Positions 1-8,806 of a DNA stretch of 64,000 nucleotides are shown here, piece by piece (the first letter of the stretch is position 1; each line of letters starts with the position of its first letter). The notes beneath the pieces are model-generated. The model saw only the letters and a program-made list of their open reading frames with translations. It was not told where the DNA came from and searched no databases. This stretch comes from Beijerinckiaceae bacterium (GTDB lineage: Bacteria > Pseudomonadota > Alphaproteobacteria > Rhizobiales > Beijerinckiaceae): contig JAPZTO010000003.1 of NCBI GenBank assembly GCA_027532775.1, forward strand, positions 124,001 to 188,000, written 5' to 3'. Position numbers and translations under genes: made by a program.

Positions 1-117
1 CTTGACTGCAAGCGACCAGAGCCCGCGCTGGAGCGCATCCCCCGCCAGCGACATGCCGAGCGCTCCGGGGAACATGTCCGGCATCAGCGTCAGCACGGTG
101 GCCCGGAACCCGGCCAT
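1..117 (-). CDS. trmD: tRNA (guanine-37-N1)-methyltransferase, N-terminal part only
   Basis: TrmD methylates N1 of G37 next to the anticodon of a subset of tRNAs, using S-adenosylmethionine, to prevent +1 frameshifting. Only the first 39 codons lie in the window; the rest is off the left edge. The visible N-terminus reads through the family's typical opening, with [19 protein letters not shown] followed by a GLWSL block. The start is the ATG at 117-115, two bases after the TGA of the upstream HAD gene, so the two are probably translationally coupled. Placement at the end of ffh-rpsP-rimM agrees with the usual rpsP-rimM-trmD order. The identification is from a short piece but the motif and context agree. 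Confidence 0.85.
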   Translation of the reverse strand, partial: MAGFRATVLTLMPDMFPGALGMSLAGDALQRGLWSLAVK

Positions 118-119
118 GC

Positions 120-782
120 TCAGCCCCGGGGCCCGAGCAGCGGCAGGGCGGCGGTGAAATCACGCAATGTCGCGACGACATTGTCGAATGCGGCGAAGGC
201 CGAGGCATCCAGCATCGTTTCCACGGCCACGGCACGCATGCCGGCGCGGCGCGCCGCCTCGACACCGAGCGGAGCATCTTCGAATACGATGCAGATTTCG
301 GGCGCGATGCCCATCCTTTCGGCAGCCGCGAGGAACATGTCCGGATGCGGCTTGCCCCGGAAGCCCTGGCTCGGCGAGACGATGGTGCGGAAGCGCGGCC
401 GCAGGCCGAGGGTATCGAGGACCACGGCGATGTTGTCGGGCGGGGCGGCGGTGCCGACCGCCATCGCGATGCCGTTGGCATCCGCAGCATCGAGCAGCGC
501 CTCGAGCCCGGTCATGGGCCGGACATGGGCTGCGTAGAGGCTGCGATAGGCCGCCTCCTTCTCCTCGCCACGGCGGATGATCTCCTCGGGGGGAAGGTCG
601 GGGAAGAGTTCGCCCAGGATTTCCGGGTTGGTGCGACCCGCCGTCCGGGCGAAAAAGCCGGCCCTGTCGAAGGGGAGGCCGTATTCCCGATGCCAGACTT
701 CCCAGGCATCGTCATGGAAGCGCATATTGTCGACGATGGTGCCGTCCATGTCGAAGATGAGGCCGTGAACCGGAGCGTGCAT
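120..782 (-). CDS. HAD-superfamily hydrolase (subfamily IA, beta-phosphoglucomutase-like)
   Basis: This is a predicted cytoplasmic phosphatase or phosphomutase of about 220 residues, a normal length for the family. All four HAD motifs are visible: the nucleophile motif DMDGT at residues 11-15 (D11, D13), T111 in VGTAAP for motif II, K144 in GKPHPDMF for motif III, and E168-D169 in IVFEDAPLG for motif IV. The cap region after motif I fits the C1-cap, sugar-phosphate-type enzymes, but the substrate cannot be read from the sequence. I chose the ATG at 782, which overlaps the rimM stop as TGATG; a GTG three bases upstream is an alternative. The gene sits between rimM and trmD, where no HAD gene is usually found. 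Confidence 0.9.
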   Translation of the reverse strand: MHAPVHGLIFDMDGTIVDNMRFHDDAWEVWHREYGLPFDRAGFFARTAGRTNPEILGELFPDLPPEEIIRRGEEKEAAYRSLYAAHVRPMTGLEALLDAADANGIAMAVGTAAPPDNIAVVLDTLGLRPRFRTIVSPSQGFRGKPHPDMFLAAAERMGIAPEICIVFEDAPLGVEAARRAGMRAVAVETMLDASAFAAFDNVVATLRDFTAALPLLGPRG

Positions 783-1366
783 CACCCCTCCTCGCCCATG
801 CCGGGCGGGCGGCGTTCGGGCTTCGCCAGAAAGGCCGGGTCGATCACGATCCGCCGGCCGGGGACATCGACGACGGGTGTCGCCACCCGCGTGAAAGGCT
901 GCAGCCAGGTGCCGCCGCCGGAAGCGGGGCGGATTTCCATCAGGTCGCCCGCGCCGAAATCATGCATCGCGAGGACTGTGCCGATCAGGGCACCGGCCTG
1001 ATCATAGACCGGCAGGCCGATCAGGTCGGCATGGTAGAACTCGTCCTCCTCGTCGGGAGGCGGCAGGCTGGCGCGATCGATATAGAGGAGCGTGCCGGTC
1101 AGCGCCTTGATGCGATCGCGGTCATCCTCGCCGGCGAATTTCACAACCAGCATGTCATCCTTGAGGAAACGGCCCTGTTCGATCTCGAAGACGCGGCCGT
1201 CTTCCGAGAAAAGCGGGCCATAATCGGCAATGGCCATCGGATCGGCCGTATAGGCCTTGACCCGGCATTCGCCGCGCACGCCATGCGGGGCGCCGATCAC
1301 CGCAAGGACGACACGGCTTTCCGGCGCGGGTGGTTTCGGCGCGGAGCGGGAACGGGGTTTCTTCAT
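782..1366 (-). CDS. rimM: 16S rRNA processing / ribosome maturation factor RimM
   Basis: RimM binds ribosomal protein S19 and helps maturation of the 30S head domain. The 194-residue product has a charged, lysine- and proline-rich start, then the RimM N-domain with IGAPHGVRGE at about residues 24-33, and a PRC-barrel-like C-domain beginning near EFYHADLIGL. The reading frame extends further upstream, but that extension does not look like the family, and ATG 1366 places the conserved core correctly. It lies downstream of rpsP on the same strand, separated by a stem-loop region, and its TGA overlaps the start of the HAD gene. This is the expected operon position. Confidence 0.93.
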   Translation of the reverse strand: MKKPRSRSAPKPPAPESRVVLAVIGAPHGVRGECRVKAYTADPMAIADYGPLFSEDGRVFEIEQGRFLKDDMLVVKFAGEDDRDRIKALTGTLLYIDRASLPPPDEEDEFYHADLIGLPVYDQAGALIGTVLAMHDFGAGDLMEIRPASGGGTWLQPFTRVATPVVDVPGRRIVIDPAFLAKPERRPPGMGEEG

Positions 1367-1439
1367 GGCCTGTCCTTGATCCGCCGGGCAGCAGCGCCCG
1401 GCCGATACGAGAATGCCCGAGCATGGCCCGGGCATGGAA

Positions 1440-1457
1440 GCCCGCCGGAAGGCGGGC
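1440..1457 (-). promoter_or_regulatory. stem-loop between rpsP and rimM
   Basis: A perfect 7-base stem (GCCCGCC / GGCGGGC) with a 4-base loop lies in the 142-base gap between rpsP and rimM. A second, imperfect GC-rich inverted repeat lies just downstream at about 1414-1434. No clear T-run follows on the minus strand, so this is more likely an mRNA processing, stability or partial attenuation element than a full terminator. That role is inferred only. Confidence 0.4.
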
Positions 1458-1508
1458 CCGTTTCTCGGTTGTGGCGGCTGCCGATTACTCGGCGGCGCCT
1501 CAGCCTTG

Positions 1509-1847
1509 CTACTCGGCTTCGCCAGCCTTGGCGGCAGCGCGCTCGGCCATCTTCTTGCCCGGCTCGGCCTTCTGCGGGTTGTTGCGGGCTTCGCGCTTCA
1601 TGACACCGGCGGCATCGAGGAAGCGCAGCACGCGATCGGTCGGCTGGGCGCCCTTGGCGAGCCAGGACTTGGCCTTTTCGAGATCGATCACCACGCGCTC
1701 GGCCGAATCCTTGGCCAGCATCGGGTTGTAGGTGCCGATCTTCTCGAGGAAGCGGCCATCCCTCGGGGCGCGGGCATCCGCCACCACGATGCGATAGACC
1801 GGGCGCTTCTTGGCGCCGCCACGGGCGAGACGAATTTTCAGAGACAT
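1509..1847 (-). CDS. rpsP: 30S ribosomal protein S16
   Basis: S16 is a small-subunit ribosomal protein needed for 30S assembly. The N-terminal two-thirds is a textbook match: an opening [20 protein letters not shown], then [21 protein letters not shown], then a segment ending near [12 protein letters not shown]. The tail after residue 85 is a lysine- and alanine-rich extension, common in alphaproteobacteria, giving 112 residues in total. The ATG at 1847 is followed directly by the conserved start, so the start is firm. The gene is 41 bases downstream of ffh and upstream of rimM on the minus strand. Confidence 0.97.
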   Translation of the reverse strand: MSLKIRLARGGAKKRPVYRIVVADARAPRDGRFLEKIGTYNPMLAKDSAERVVIDLEKAKSWLAKGAQPTDRVLRFLDAAGVMKREARNNPQKAEPGKKMAERAAAKAGEAE

Positions 1848-1888
1848 GGGTTACTCCTGGATTTGCTCTGTTTCGGTGAGAGGAAAAC

Positions 1889-3448
1889 TTACTTCTTGCG
1901 GAACGGGTTGAAGCCGCCGAGGCCGGGCAGGCCGCCGCCGGTTCCAAGGCCGGGAAGGCCGGGTTTGGCGAGGCCGGGGAGAGCCGGCTTGCCGCCGGGA
2001 CCTGACATCTGCTCGAGTTTCTTCTGCGCCTCGGCGAGGGCTTCCGGCGAGAGGCCGCCGCCGGCACCGGGGGGCGCCATCTTGGAGAGATCCGGCATGC
2101 CGCCGCCGAGCCCGAACATGCCGGCAAGGCCGGCCATCGGCCCGCGCTTGCCCGAGCCCATGGACTTCATCATGTCGGCCATGGTCCGGTGCATCTTCAG
2201 CAGCTTGTTGATCTCCTCGGCGCTGGTGCCGGAGCCGGCCGCGATCCGCTTCTTGCGCGAATTCTTCAGCAGATCGGGATTGGCGCGTTCGGACGGCGTC
2301 ATCGAATTGATGATCGCGACCTGCCGCTTGACCATCTTGTCGCCGATGCCGGCCTGGGCGATCTGGTCCTTCATCTTGGCGACGCCGGGCAGCATGCCCA
2401 TCAGCCCGCCCATGCCGCCGAGCTTTTCCATCTGGCGGAGCTGTTCGCGCAGGTCGTTCAGGTCGAACTTGCCCTTCCGCATGCGCTCGGCCATGGCCAG
2501 CGCCTTGTCCTGGTCGATATTCGCCGCCGCCTTTTCGACGAGGCTGACGATATCGCCCATGCCAAGGATGCGGTTGGCGATCCGGCCGGGATGGAAATCC
2601 TCGAGGGCATCCATCTTTTCGCCCATGCCGATCAGCTTGATCGGCTTGCCGGTGACGGCGCGCATCGACAGGGCCGCACCGCCGCGGCCATCGCCGTCGA
2701 CGCGGGTCAGCACGATGCCGGTAATGCCGACGCGGCCATCGAAAGCCCGGGCCGTGTTGACGGCATCCTGGCCGGTCAGGGCATCGGCCACGAGCAGGAT
2801 TTCGTGCGGGCGGATGCGGTCGCGCACGCGGACCACTTCCTCCATCAGCTCATCATCGAGGGTGACGCGGCCGGCGGTGTCGTAGATGACGACGTCGAAC
2901 CCGCCGAGGCGGGCGGCCTGCTCGGCGCGTTCGGCGATCTGGATCGCGTTCTGGCCTGCCACGATGGGCAGGACATCGATGCCGTTGTCGCGGCCGAGCA
3001 CGGCGAGCTGTTCCATCGCGGCCGGGCGGCGCGTATCGAGCGAGGCGAGCAGGACCTTCTTCTTCTCACGCTCGGTCAGGCGCTTGGCGATCTTGGCGGT
3101 CGTCGTGGTCTTGCCCGAGCCCTGCAGGCCGACCATGAGAATGCCGACGGGGGGCGTGGCCACCAGATCGATCGGGCGGGCATCCGAGCCCAACATCTCG
3201 ACCAGCTGGTCATGGACGATCTTGACGACCATCTGTCCGGGCGTGACCGACTTGACCACATCCACGCCGACCGCGCGGCTGCGGACCTTCTCCGTGAAGT
3301 CGCGGACGACATCGAGCGAGACATCGGCCTCGAGCAGGGCCCGACGCACTTCGCGCATGGCCTCGGCCACATCCGCCTCGCTGAGCGCGCCGCGGCGCGT
3401 CAGCTTGTCGAGAATGCCCGAGAGACGACCGGAAAGGCCTTCAAACAT
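1889..3448 (-). CDS. ffh: signal recognition particle protein Ffh
   Basis: Ffh is the GTPase of the signal recognition particle. It binds 4.5S RNA and signal sequences of nascent membrane proteins and docks with FtsY, which is also in this window. The 519-residue product has the N-domain helix bundle (residues 1-95), the P-loop GLQGSGKTT at about 108-116, the DTAGR G3 motif near 190 and a methionine-rich M domain from about 330 to 440. The tail is unusually rich in Gly, Pro and Leu (GLPGLGTGGG), a low-complexity end seen in many alphaproteobacterial Ffh proteins. I chose ATG 3448 rather than an in-frame GTG nine bases upstream, because MFEGLSGRL is the usual N-terminus. It is first in the ffh-rpsP-rimM-HAD-trmD run. 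Confidence 0.97.
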   Translation of the reverse strand: MFEGLSGRLSGILDKLTRRGALSEADVAEAMREVRRALLEADVSLDVVRDFTEKVRSRAVGVDVVKSVTPGQMVVKIVHDQLVEMLGSDARPIDLVATPPVGILMVGLQGSGKTTTTAKIAKRLTEREKKKVLLASLDTRRPAAMEQLAVLGRDNGIDVLPIVAGQNAIQIAERAEQAARLGGFDVVIYDTAGRVTLDDELMEEVVRVRDRIRPHEILLVADALTGQDAVNTARAFDGRVGITGIVLTRVDGDGRGGAALSMRAVTGKPIKLIGMGEKMDALEDFHPGRIANRILGMGDIVSLVEKAAANIDQDKALAMAERMRKGKFDLNDLREQLRQMEKLGGMGGLMGMLPGVAKMKDQIAQAGIGDKMVKRQVAIINSMTPSERANPDLLKNSRKKRIAAGSGTSAEEINKLLKMHRTMADMMKSMGSGKRGPMAGLAGMFGLGGGMPDLSKMAPPGAGGGLSPEALAEAQKKLEQMSGPGGKPALPGLAKPGLPGLGTGGGLPGLGGFNPFRKK

Positions 3449-3701
3449 GCGTTTCACCCGTTTCGAACCGGCCCGTCTTCCCGCCGCAAGGCAGGGTTCG
3501 GGGCGTGACCTTGCTCCAAACAGTTCCGCGCCCGGGGGCGCCTCGCGCTGCCGGACGTTGACCTCCGGGCCCGAGGCCCGGTCGGCGGATCAGGACTGAT
3601 CTCACCAGATTGGAGGCTGCTCGATACAGCCAAAGGCGCCACTGGTCAAGGAAGGCGGCCGGGTCTAGCCTGCAGGCCGTTCCGCTGTTGCAGGATTCCC
3701 G

Positions 3702-4319
3702 ATGACCTTCGAAACCTGGCTCGCCTTTTCCGGTGCCTCGATCGTGCTGCTGCTCATTCCCGGGCCGACCATCCTGCTCGTCATGTCCTATGCCCTCGGG
3801 CAGGGCTGGCGGGTGGCGCTGCCCATGGCCGCCGGTGTGGCGCTCGGCGATTTTACCGCGATGACGCTCTCCATGCTGGGGATCGGCGCGCTGCTCATGA
3901 CCTCCGCTACCATCTTCACCGTGCTGAAATGGGCGGGCGCGGCCTATCTCGTCTGGCTCGGCATCAAGCTGTTCCGGGCCGGCGGCACGCTCGAGGCGCG
4001 GGCGGAGACCAGCCCGTCCTCGCAGCTGAAAATGCTTTCCCACGCGTGGCTTGTCACCGCGCTCAACCCGAAGAGCATCACCTTCTTCGTGGCGTTCCTG
4101 CCGCAATTCCTTGATCCGAAGCAGCCGCTCCTGCCGCAGATGGTGATTTTCGAGGCGACTTTCCTGATCCTCGCCTTTGCCAATGCGTTTGGCTATGCGC
4201 TGGTTGCGGCTCGGGCGCGCGATGTTTTCCGGAAGCCCTCCGCCATCCGCCTGTTCAACCGGATCGGCGGCAGCCTGCTTGTCGGCGCGGGGATCGCCAC
4301 AGCGGCCAGCCGGCAATGA
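3702..4319 (+). CDS. LysE/RhtB-family amino-acid exporter
   Basis: This is a predicted inner-membrane exporter of amino acids or related metabolites, 205 residues, the normal size for the LysE/RhtB family. The family's signature is seen in the first helix as SIVLLLIPGPTILLVMSYALGQG at about residues 14-36. Further hydrophobic stretches follow near 40-65, 68-90, 115-140, 148-170 and 185-203, consistent with about six membrane segments. The NPKS motif near residue 124 is also typical (LNPKSITFFVAFLPQFLD). The gene is divergent from ffh and has no partner on its strand. The substrate cannot be assigned. Confidence 0.9.
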   Translation: MTFETWLAFSGASIVLLLIPGPTILLVMSYALGQGWRVALPMAAGVALGDFTAMTLSMLGIGALLMTSATIFTVLKWAGAAYLVWLGIKLFRAGGTLEARAETSPSSQLKMLSHAWLVTALNPKSITFFVAFLPQFLDPKQPLLPQMVIFEATFLILAFANAFGYALVAARARDVFRKPSAIRLFNRIGGSLLVGAGIATAASRQ

Positions 4320-4331
4320 GCCGGGGCCAGC

Positions 4332-5021
4332 CTATTTCAGGAAGATGATGATCCGGGCTTTCATGCCGGGATCATCGCCGCGTTCCGGCAGGTTTTCGTA
4401 TTCCTCGAGATAGCGGCCGGTGGAGACGAGGCCCTTGTCGTCGAGCCAGGCCGTCAGCGCCTCGTAGGCATTGTCGATCTCGTCATTCGCGCCTTCATAG
4501 GGGAAGATGACCGAGCGCCCGCCGGGCGAGAGCGTGGCGTCAATGCCCTCCCCATAGGTCTTGCCGGGTTCGGGTGCGGCCGCCAGCGGCACCATCGCCT
4601 CGAAGGTGAAACCGAGATCGTCGCTGTCGATGAAATGGGCCATCGGGTTGCCCTGCCGGGCGAGGCCGAGCCGCTTCGCCTCGGCTTCGAGGCCGTCGAT
4701 CGCCTTGCGGATCGCGACATGCGCCTCGTCCCAGGGGCTTTGGCCCCGGAACCGCAGGACCGGTTGCGGCACGATTTCCTTCATCTCGCCGCCGCCGGCT
4801 TCTGCCTGCGGCTTCGGCGCGTCCGGTGCAGGCGGGCTGGCCGGAGCGGTGGGCGGCGCCGCGGGCGCGGTGGCGGGAGGCGGGGCAGGGCTCTGCTGGG
4901 CAAGGACGACCGAGCTGAAAACGGCGATCGAGCAGGCAAGCGCAATCGAGCAGGCAAGGCTCTGGCCGGCTGCCGTCAGGACCGGACGAAACCCCTTGGC
5001 GCGAACCCCAGGCAACATCAT
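4332..5021 (-). CDS. exported GyrI-like (AraC effector-binding fold) domain protein
   Basis: The product begins with a hydrophobic signal-like segment (about residues 18-42, ending VVLAQQ), followed by a proline- and alanine-rich linker to about residue 78. The rest, about 150 residues, resembles the GyrI-like/SOUL-related small-molecule binding domain: GNPMAHFIDSDDLGFTFEAMVPL, then a GGRSVIFPYEG strand, NAYEALTAWLDDKGL, and YLEEYEN before a final beta strand. This fold usually binds ligands in transcription regulators, but here there is no DNA-binding part and the protein appears to be exported or membrane-anchored. I chose the ATG at 5021, preceded by GAGGTGGGCC, over one 12 bases upstream. 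The role is unknown. Confidence 0.72.
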   Translation of the reverse strand: MMLPGVRAKGFRPVLTAAGQSLACSIALACSIAVFSSVVLAQQSPAPPPATAPAAPPTAPASPPAPDAPKPQAEAGGGEMKEIVPQPVLRFRGQSPWDEAHVAIRKAIDGLEAEAKRLGLARQGNPMAHFIDSDDLGFTFEAMVPLAAAPEPGKTYGEGIDATLSPGGRSVIFPYEGANDEIDNAYEALTAWLDDKGLVSTGRYLEEYENLPERGDDPGMKARIIIFLK

Positions 5022-5075
5022 GGCCCACCTCATTCTGGCAATGTCTATCCGGCGCAGCGCGGGACAGGCGACCTG

Positions 5076-6470
5076 TCAGCGCAACACGGGCGCCGGCAAT
5101 GTAACGCGGAACATCTGCGTACGCACGCCGTCGATCCCGAAATCGTTGTCGTTGACGAGAATCAGCTCATCCGGTGCCATAACCGCAACACCCTCGATCT
5201 TGGCGGGCAGGCCGGGAACCGAGTCGGTATCGAGAATGAGTATCTTGGGCAGCGGCTTGAGGCCGCGCAGTGTCAGTGTCTCGCCGGACAGGGCTTCAAG
5301 GCTGGGGTTCATCTCGGCGGAGTCGAATTCCGGTGGCACGCGGTTCGCCTCGTCCAGCGCAACGATGAAGAGGCGCGAGGTCTTGTCGATCCGCTCGAGG
5401 ATGAGCAGCCGGTCCGGGCCCAGCGCGACAATCTCGCTGACATGCACGTCCTGCTGGCTGCGCTCGCGCCCCTCCCGGTCGGCCCGGAAGGCCGGGGGTT
5501 CGTCCAGCTGGTAGAAGAACTGGCCGGCCACCGCGCCGGTCTCGCGGTCGATCTTCCAGAGGCGGACATTGCGCGAGGTCTGCAGGACCTGCACATCCGG
5601 ATTGGCGAGGGGAGATTGCATCATCACATAGAGGAACTTCTCGTCCGGTGAGACGGCAAGGCCCTCGAAACCGCGGTTCTGCCCCTTCTGGCGCATGATC
5701 GGCGGCAGATTAGGGACGATCTCGTAATCGGCATCCTTGAAATCCGCTGCGGCATTCGACGGCACCAGCCGCCGGCGGACTGTGCCATCGGGCGCGACTT
5801 CGAGCAGCGAGGGGCCGAATTCCTCCGCGACCCAATAGGATCCGTCCTGCAGGCGGATGAAGGCCTCCGGGTCAATGCCGGAGGGATCCGGCGGCAGGGC
5901 CCTGCCATCGGTGGCGAAAACGCCCTCGGCGCGACCATTGCCGCTGGCGGCGTTCGGCCGGCCGGAAACCGGGCGTCCCGACTTGCCCTTGAAGGGCACG
6001 AAGACATTGATCCGGGCAACCTGATCCTGGCCGATATCGACGGCATAGATCGAGGGGACGAACCCTGCCAGCGGGTAGATCCTGCCATTCCGGTCTGCGG
6101 GGCAGGCCTGTTCCGGCTCGATGCCGATCAGGCGCTTCGCTTCAAGGCACGGAATGCTTGGACCGCGATCGGTCATCAGCCACAGGCGGCCGGGTGGATC
6201 CTTCGGGTGCCGGAAGGCGGCCGAACCCAGCGCCACGGTCAGGTTCATGGCCTTTCCATTCGGAAACGTCACCACACCGAGCGGGAGGTTGGCGATCTGG
6301 ATGGCTGTCGCCACGGTTCGGGGCGGGGCGGGGGGCGTATCGGGCTGGGCCCTGTCGCTCGGCGGGCTCTGGCCGAAAGCCGCGGCAACGAGGGCAGGAA
6401 ATCCGGCCAGAGCCGCCAAAGCGACAAAAGCCGTTGATCGCCCATCCAGAACCGCGCTATGGCGCCGCAT
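5076..6470 (-). CDS. exported esterase-like / phytase-like beta-propeller protein
   Basis: This 464-residue product has an N-terminal signal peptide (hydrophobic stretch at about residues 12-33, ending near AAFGQS). The body matches the 'esterase-like activity of phytase' family, a secreted beta-propeller whose real substrate is poorly known. Visible markers are LGSAAFRHPKDPPGRLWLMTDRGP, the calcium/acid-rich IDPEAFIRLQDGSYWVAEEFGPSLLEV, GFEGLAVSPDEKFLYVMMQSPL, and KIEGVAVMAPDELILVNDNDFG near the C-terminus. I chose ATG 6470, which has AGGTGG nine bases upstream and gives a clean signal peptide; the open frame further upstream does not look coding. It is separated by 54 bases from the GyrI-like gene downstream. 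Confidence 0.85.
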   Translation of the reverse strand: MRRHSAVLDGRSTAFVALAALAGFPALVAAAFGQSPPSDRAQPDTPPAPPRTVATAIQIANLPLGVVTFPNGKAMNLTVALGSAAFRHPKDPPGRLWLMTDRGPSIPCLEAKRLIGIEPEQACPADRNGRIYPLAGFVPSIYAVDIGQDQVARINVFVPFKGKSGRPVSGRPNAASGNGRAEGVFATDGRALPPDPSGIDPEAFIRLQDGSYWVAEEFGPSLLEVAPDGTVRRRLVPSNAAADFKDADYEIVPNLPPIMRQKGQNRGFEGLAVSPDEKFLYVMMQSPLANPDVQVLQTSRNVRLWKIDRETGAVAGQFFYQLDEPPAFRADREGRERSQQDVHVSEIVALGPDRLLILERIDKTSRLFIVALDEANRVPPEFDSAEMNPSLEALSGETLTLRGLKPLPKILILDTDSVPGLPAKIEGVAVMAPDELILVNDNDFGIDGVRTQMFRVTLPAPVLR

Positions 6471-6631
6471 CGATACTAGCCACCTTCCGAGGAGTGCGCG
6501 TGCGGCCGGCACGCGTCCCAACGCATAACGACCCAGTGTAACGCTATCTGCATGCAGGCCCAAGGCAAGACAAGTCCTTCTTTGGTCCGGCCGGCAGAAT
6601 CCTCGCGGCACATATGGGAGAGGATCCCGCG

Positions 6632-7507
6632 ATGACCAGTTCCGCCGCCCTCCCCGAAAGCCTGCCCTTCCGCAAGATGCAGGGGCTCGGCAATGATTTT
6701 GTCGTGATCGATGCACGGAACCGCCCCCTTGCCCTGACGCAGCCCCAGCTCGCGCGCATCGCCGACCGCCGGTTCGGCATCGGATGCGACCAGCTGATCC
6801 TGCTGGAGAATACACCGCAGGCGGATGTCCGGATGCGTATCTTCAACCCGGATGGCGGCGAGGTCGGCGCCTGCGGCAATGCCACCCGCTGCATCGCGGC
6901 ACTCGTCCATGCCGAGGACGGGCGGGACCCGGTGCGGATCGAGACCCGGGCCGGCATTCTGGTCGGCCAGGTTCTTGGCGCGGAGGTCGCGGTCGATATG
7001 GGCCTGCCGCTGCTCGGCTGGGGGGAAATCCCTCTGGCGGGCTCCGGGCCGGACACCCTGCGCGTGCCTTTCGACGGCGCGGCCGTCGATCCGCGCCTGC
7101 CGGGCTGGTTCAGTGCCGTCAATATGGGCAATCCGCATGGCATCTTCCTCGTCGAGGATGCCGATGCCCTCCCGCTCGAAACGATCGGTCCCCGGCTGGA
7201 AACCGATCCGATCTTCCCCGAAAAGGCCAATATCTCGCTGGTCTCGGCCGAAGGGCCGAACCGTTTCCGCGTGCGCGTCTGGGAGCGGGCAGCCGGGATA
7301 ACGCTGGCCTGCGGCACGGCGGCCTGCGCGGTGGCCGTGGCCGTCTGGCGTCTCGGCCTGGCGGAGGGTATGGTTTCGATCCGCCTGCCGGGCGGGACCT
7401 TGCGCATCGACCGTGACGCGAGCGGCCATGTCATCATGACCGGGCCAGCGGCGACCAGCTTCACCGGGTCCCTAGACGGCGCCTGGCTCGCCGCAGCACG
7501 AGGCTGA
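6632..7507 (+). CDS. dapF: diaminopimelate epimerase
   Basis: DapF interconverts LL- and meso-diaminopimelate, giving the precursor of lysine and of the peptidoglycan cross-link. Both catalytic cysteines are seen: C81 in GACGNATRC and C227 in LACGTAACA. The opening FRKMQGLGNDFVVID and the internal NMGNPHGIF are family hallmarks, and 291 residues is slightly long but normal. I chose ATG 6632, which has GGAGAGG eight bases before it, over an in-frame ATG at 6614. mtaB begins four bases after the stop, so dapF-mtaB-ftsY is probably one operon. Confidence 0.97.
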   Translation: MTSSAALPESLPFRKMQGLGNDFVVIDARNRPLALTQPQLARIADRRFGIGCDQLILLENTPQADVRMRIFNPDGGEVGACGNATRCIAALVHAEDGRDPVRIETRAGILVGQVLGAEVAVDMGLPLLGWGEIPLAGSGPDTLRVPFDGAAVDPRLPGWFSAVNMGNPHGIFLVEDADALPLETIGPRLETDPIFPEKANISLVSAEGPNRFRVRVWERAAGITLACGTAACAVAVAVWRLGLAEGMVSIRLPGGTLRIDRDASGHVIMTGPAATSFTGSLDGAWLAAARG

Positions 7508-7510
7508 ACC

Positions 7511-8788
7511 ATGCCGGTCGAGGTCGTCACGCTCGGCTGTCGCCTCAATACCTTCGAAAGCGAGGGTATGCGGAAGGCCGCCCGCGCGGCGGGGCACGAG
7601 CATCTCGTCATCGTCAATACCTGCGCGGTCACCGCCGAGGCCGTGCGGCAGGCGCGCCAGACCATCCGCCGCCTGCACCGCGAAAAGCCGGGCGCACGGA
7701 TCGTCGTGACCGGCTGCGCCGCCCAGACCGAGCCGGAAACCTTTGCCGGGATGGCGGAGGTGGCGCAGGTCATCGGCAATGACATCAAGCTGAAGGACGA
7801 GACCTGGGCCGAGGCCGTGCCTCCGAAGCCGGCAGGTTTCGGGCTCGATGCTTTCGAAAGGGTCCGCGTCAACGACATCATGAGCGTCCGCGAGACCGCC
7901 GGCCATCTCGTCGATGGCCTCGAGGGGCGCGCACGGGCCTTCGTGCAGGTGCAGAATGGCTGCGACCATCGCTGCACCTTCTGCATCATCCCGTTCGGTC
8001 GGGGGAATTCCCGCTCGGTGCCGATGGGCGAGGTGGTGGCGCAGATCAGCCGCCTGCTGGCCGGGGGCTACCGTGAGGTGGTGCTGACCGGGGTTGACCT
8101 GACCTCCTACGGCACCGACCTGCCCGGAACACCGCGGCTCGGCGCGCTTGTCGAGGCGATCCTCGCGCATTGCCAGGGGCTCGAACGGCTGCGCATTTCC
8201 TCGATCGATTCCATCGAGGCCGATGACAGGCTGGTTCGGCTGCTGAAATCCGAGCCGCGCGTCATGCCGCATCTGCATCTCTCGTTGCAGGCGGGCGACA
8301 ATCTCATCCTCAAGCGCATGAAGCGCCGGCATTCCCGCGAGGATGCGATCCGCTTCTGCACCGAATTGCGGGCCGAGCGGCCGGATTTCGTATTCGGCGC
8401 CGATATCATCGCGGGTTTCCCGACCGAGACCGAAGCGATGTTCGCGAATTCGCTCGATCTCGTCGATGCCTGCGGCCTGACCTTCCTGCACGTCTTTCCC
8501 TATTCGCCGAGGCCGGGCACCCCGGCTGCGCGCATGCCGCAGCTCGACAAGGCGACCATCAAGGACCGCGCGGCCCGGCTGCGGGAAAAGGGCGCACAGG
8601 CCCTGGCCACGCATCTCGCGCGGTCGGTCGGACGGATCGGGTCGATCCTCGTCGAGCGCGACGGAACCGGCCGGCTGGATGATTTCACGCTGGTCCGGTT
8701 CGAGGGTATGGCCGAACCGGGAACGCTTGCGCAGGTCCGGATCACCGGGCATGACGGTTCCGCGCTGAGCGGCATATTGGTTGCCTGA
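7511..8788 (+). CDS. mtaB: tRNA t6A37 methylthiotransferase MtaB
   Basis: MtaB is a radical SAM enzyme that adds a methylthio group to t6A37 of tRNAs reading ANN codons. The N-terminal UPF0004 domain binds one Fe-S cluster through C10 (LGCRLN), C38 (NTCAVT) and C69 (VTGCAAQ). The radical SAM cluster is bound by C151, C155 and C158 (GCDHRCTFC). The LGCRLN and NTCAVTAEA forms favour MtaB over MiaB. At 425 residues the length is normal, with a short TRAM-like C-terminus. It lies 18 bases upstream of ftsY and just after dapF, a common alphaproteobacterial arrangement. It uses the t6A made with TsaD, which is also in this window. Confidence 0.95.
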   Translation: MPVEVVTLGCRLNTFESEGMRKAARAAGHEHLVIVNTCAVTAEAVRQARQTIRRLHREKPGARIVVTGCAAQTEPETFAGMAEVAQVIGNDIKLKDETWAEAVPPKPAGFGLDAFERVRVNDIMSVRETAGHLVDGLEGRARAFVQVQNGCDHRCTFCIIPFGRGNSRSVPMGEVVAQISRLLAGGYREVVLTGVDLTSYGTDLPGTPRLGALVEAILAHCQGLERLRISSIDSIEADDRLVRLLKSEPRVMPHLHLSLQAGDNLILKRMKRRHSREDAIRFCTELRAERPDFVFGADIIAGFPTETEAMFANSLDLVDACGLTFLHVFPYSPRPGTPAARMPQLDKATIKDRAARLREKGAQALATHLARSVGRIGSILVERDGTGRLDDFTLVRFEGMAEPGTLAQVRITGHDGSALSGILVA

Positions 8789-8806
8789 GGCCGGAAGGGG
8801 CATCGC

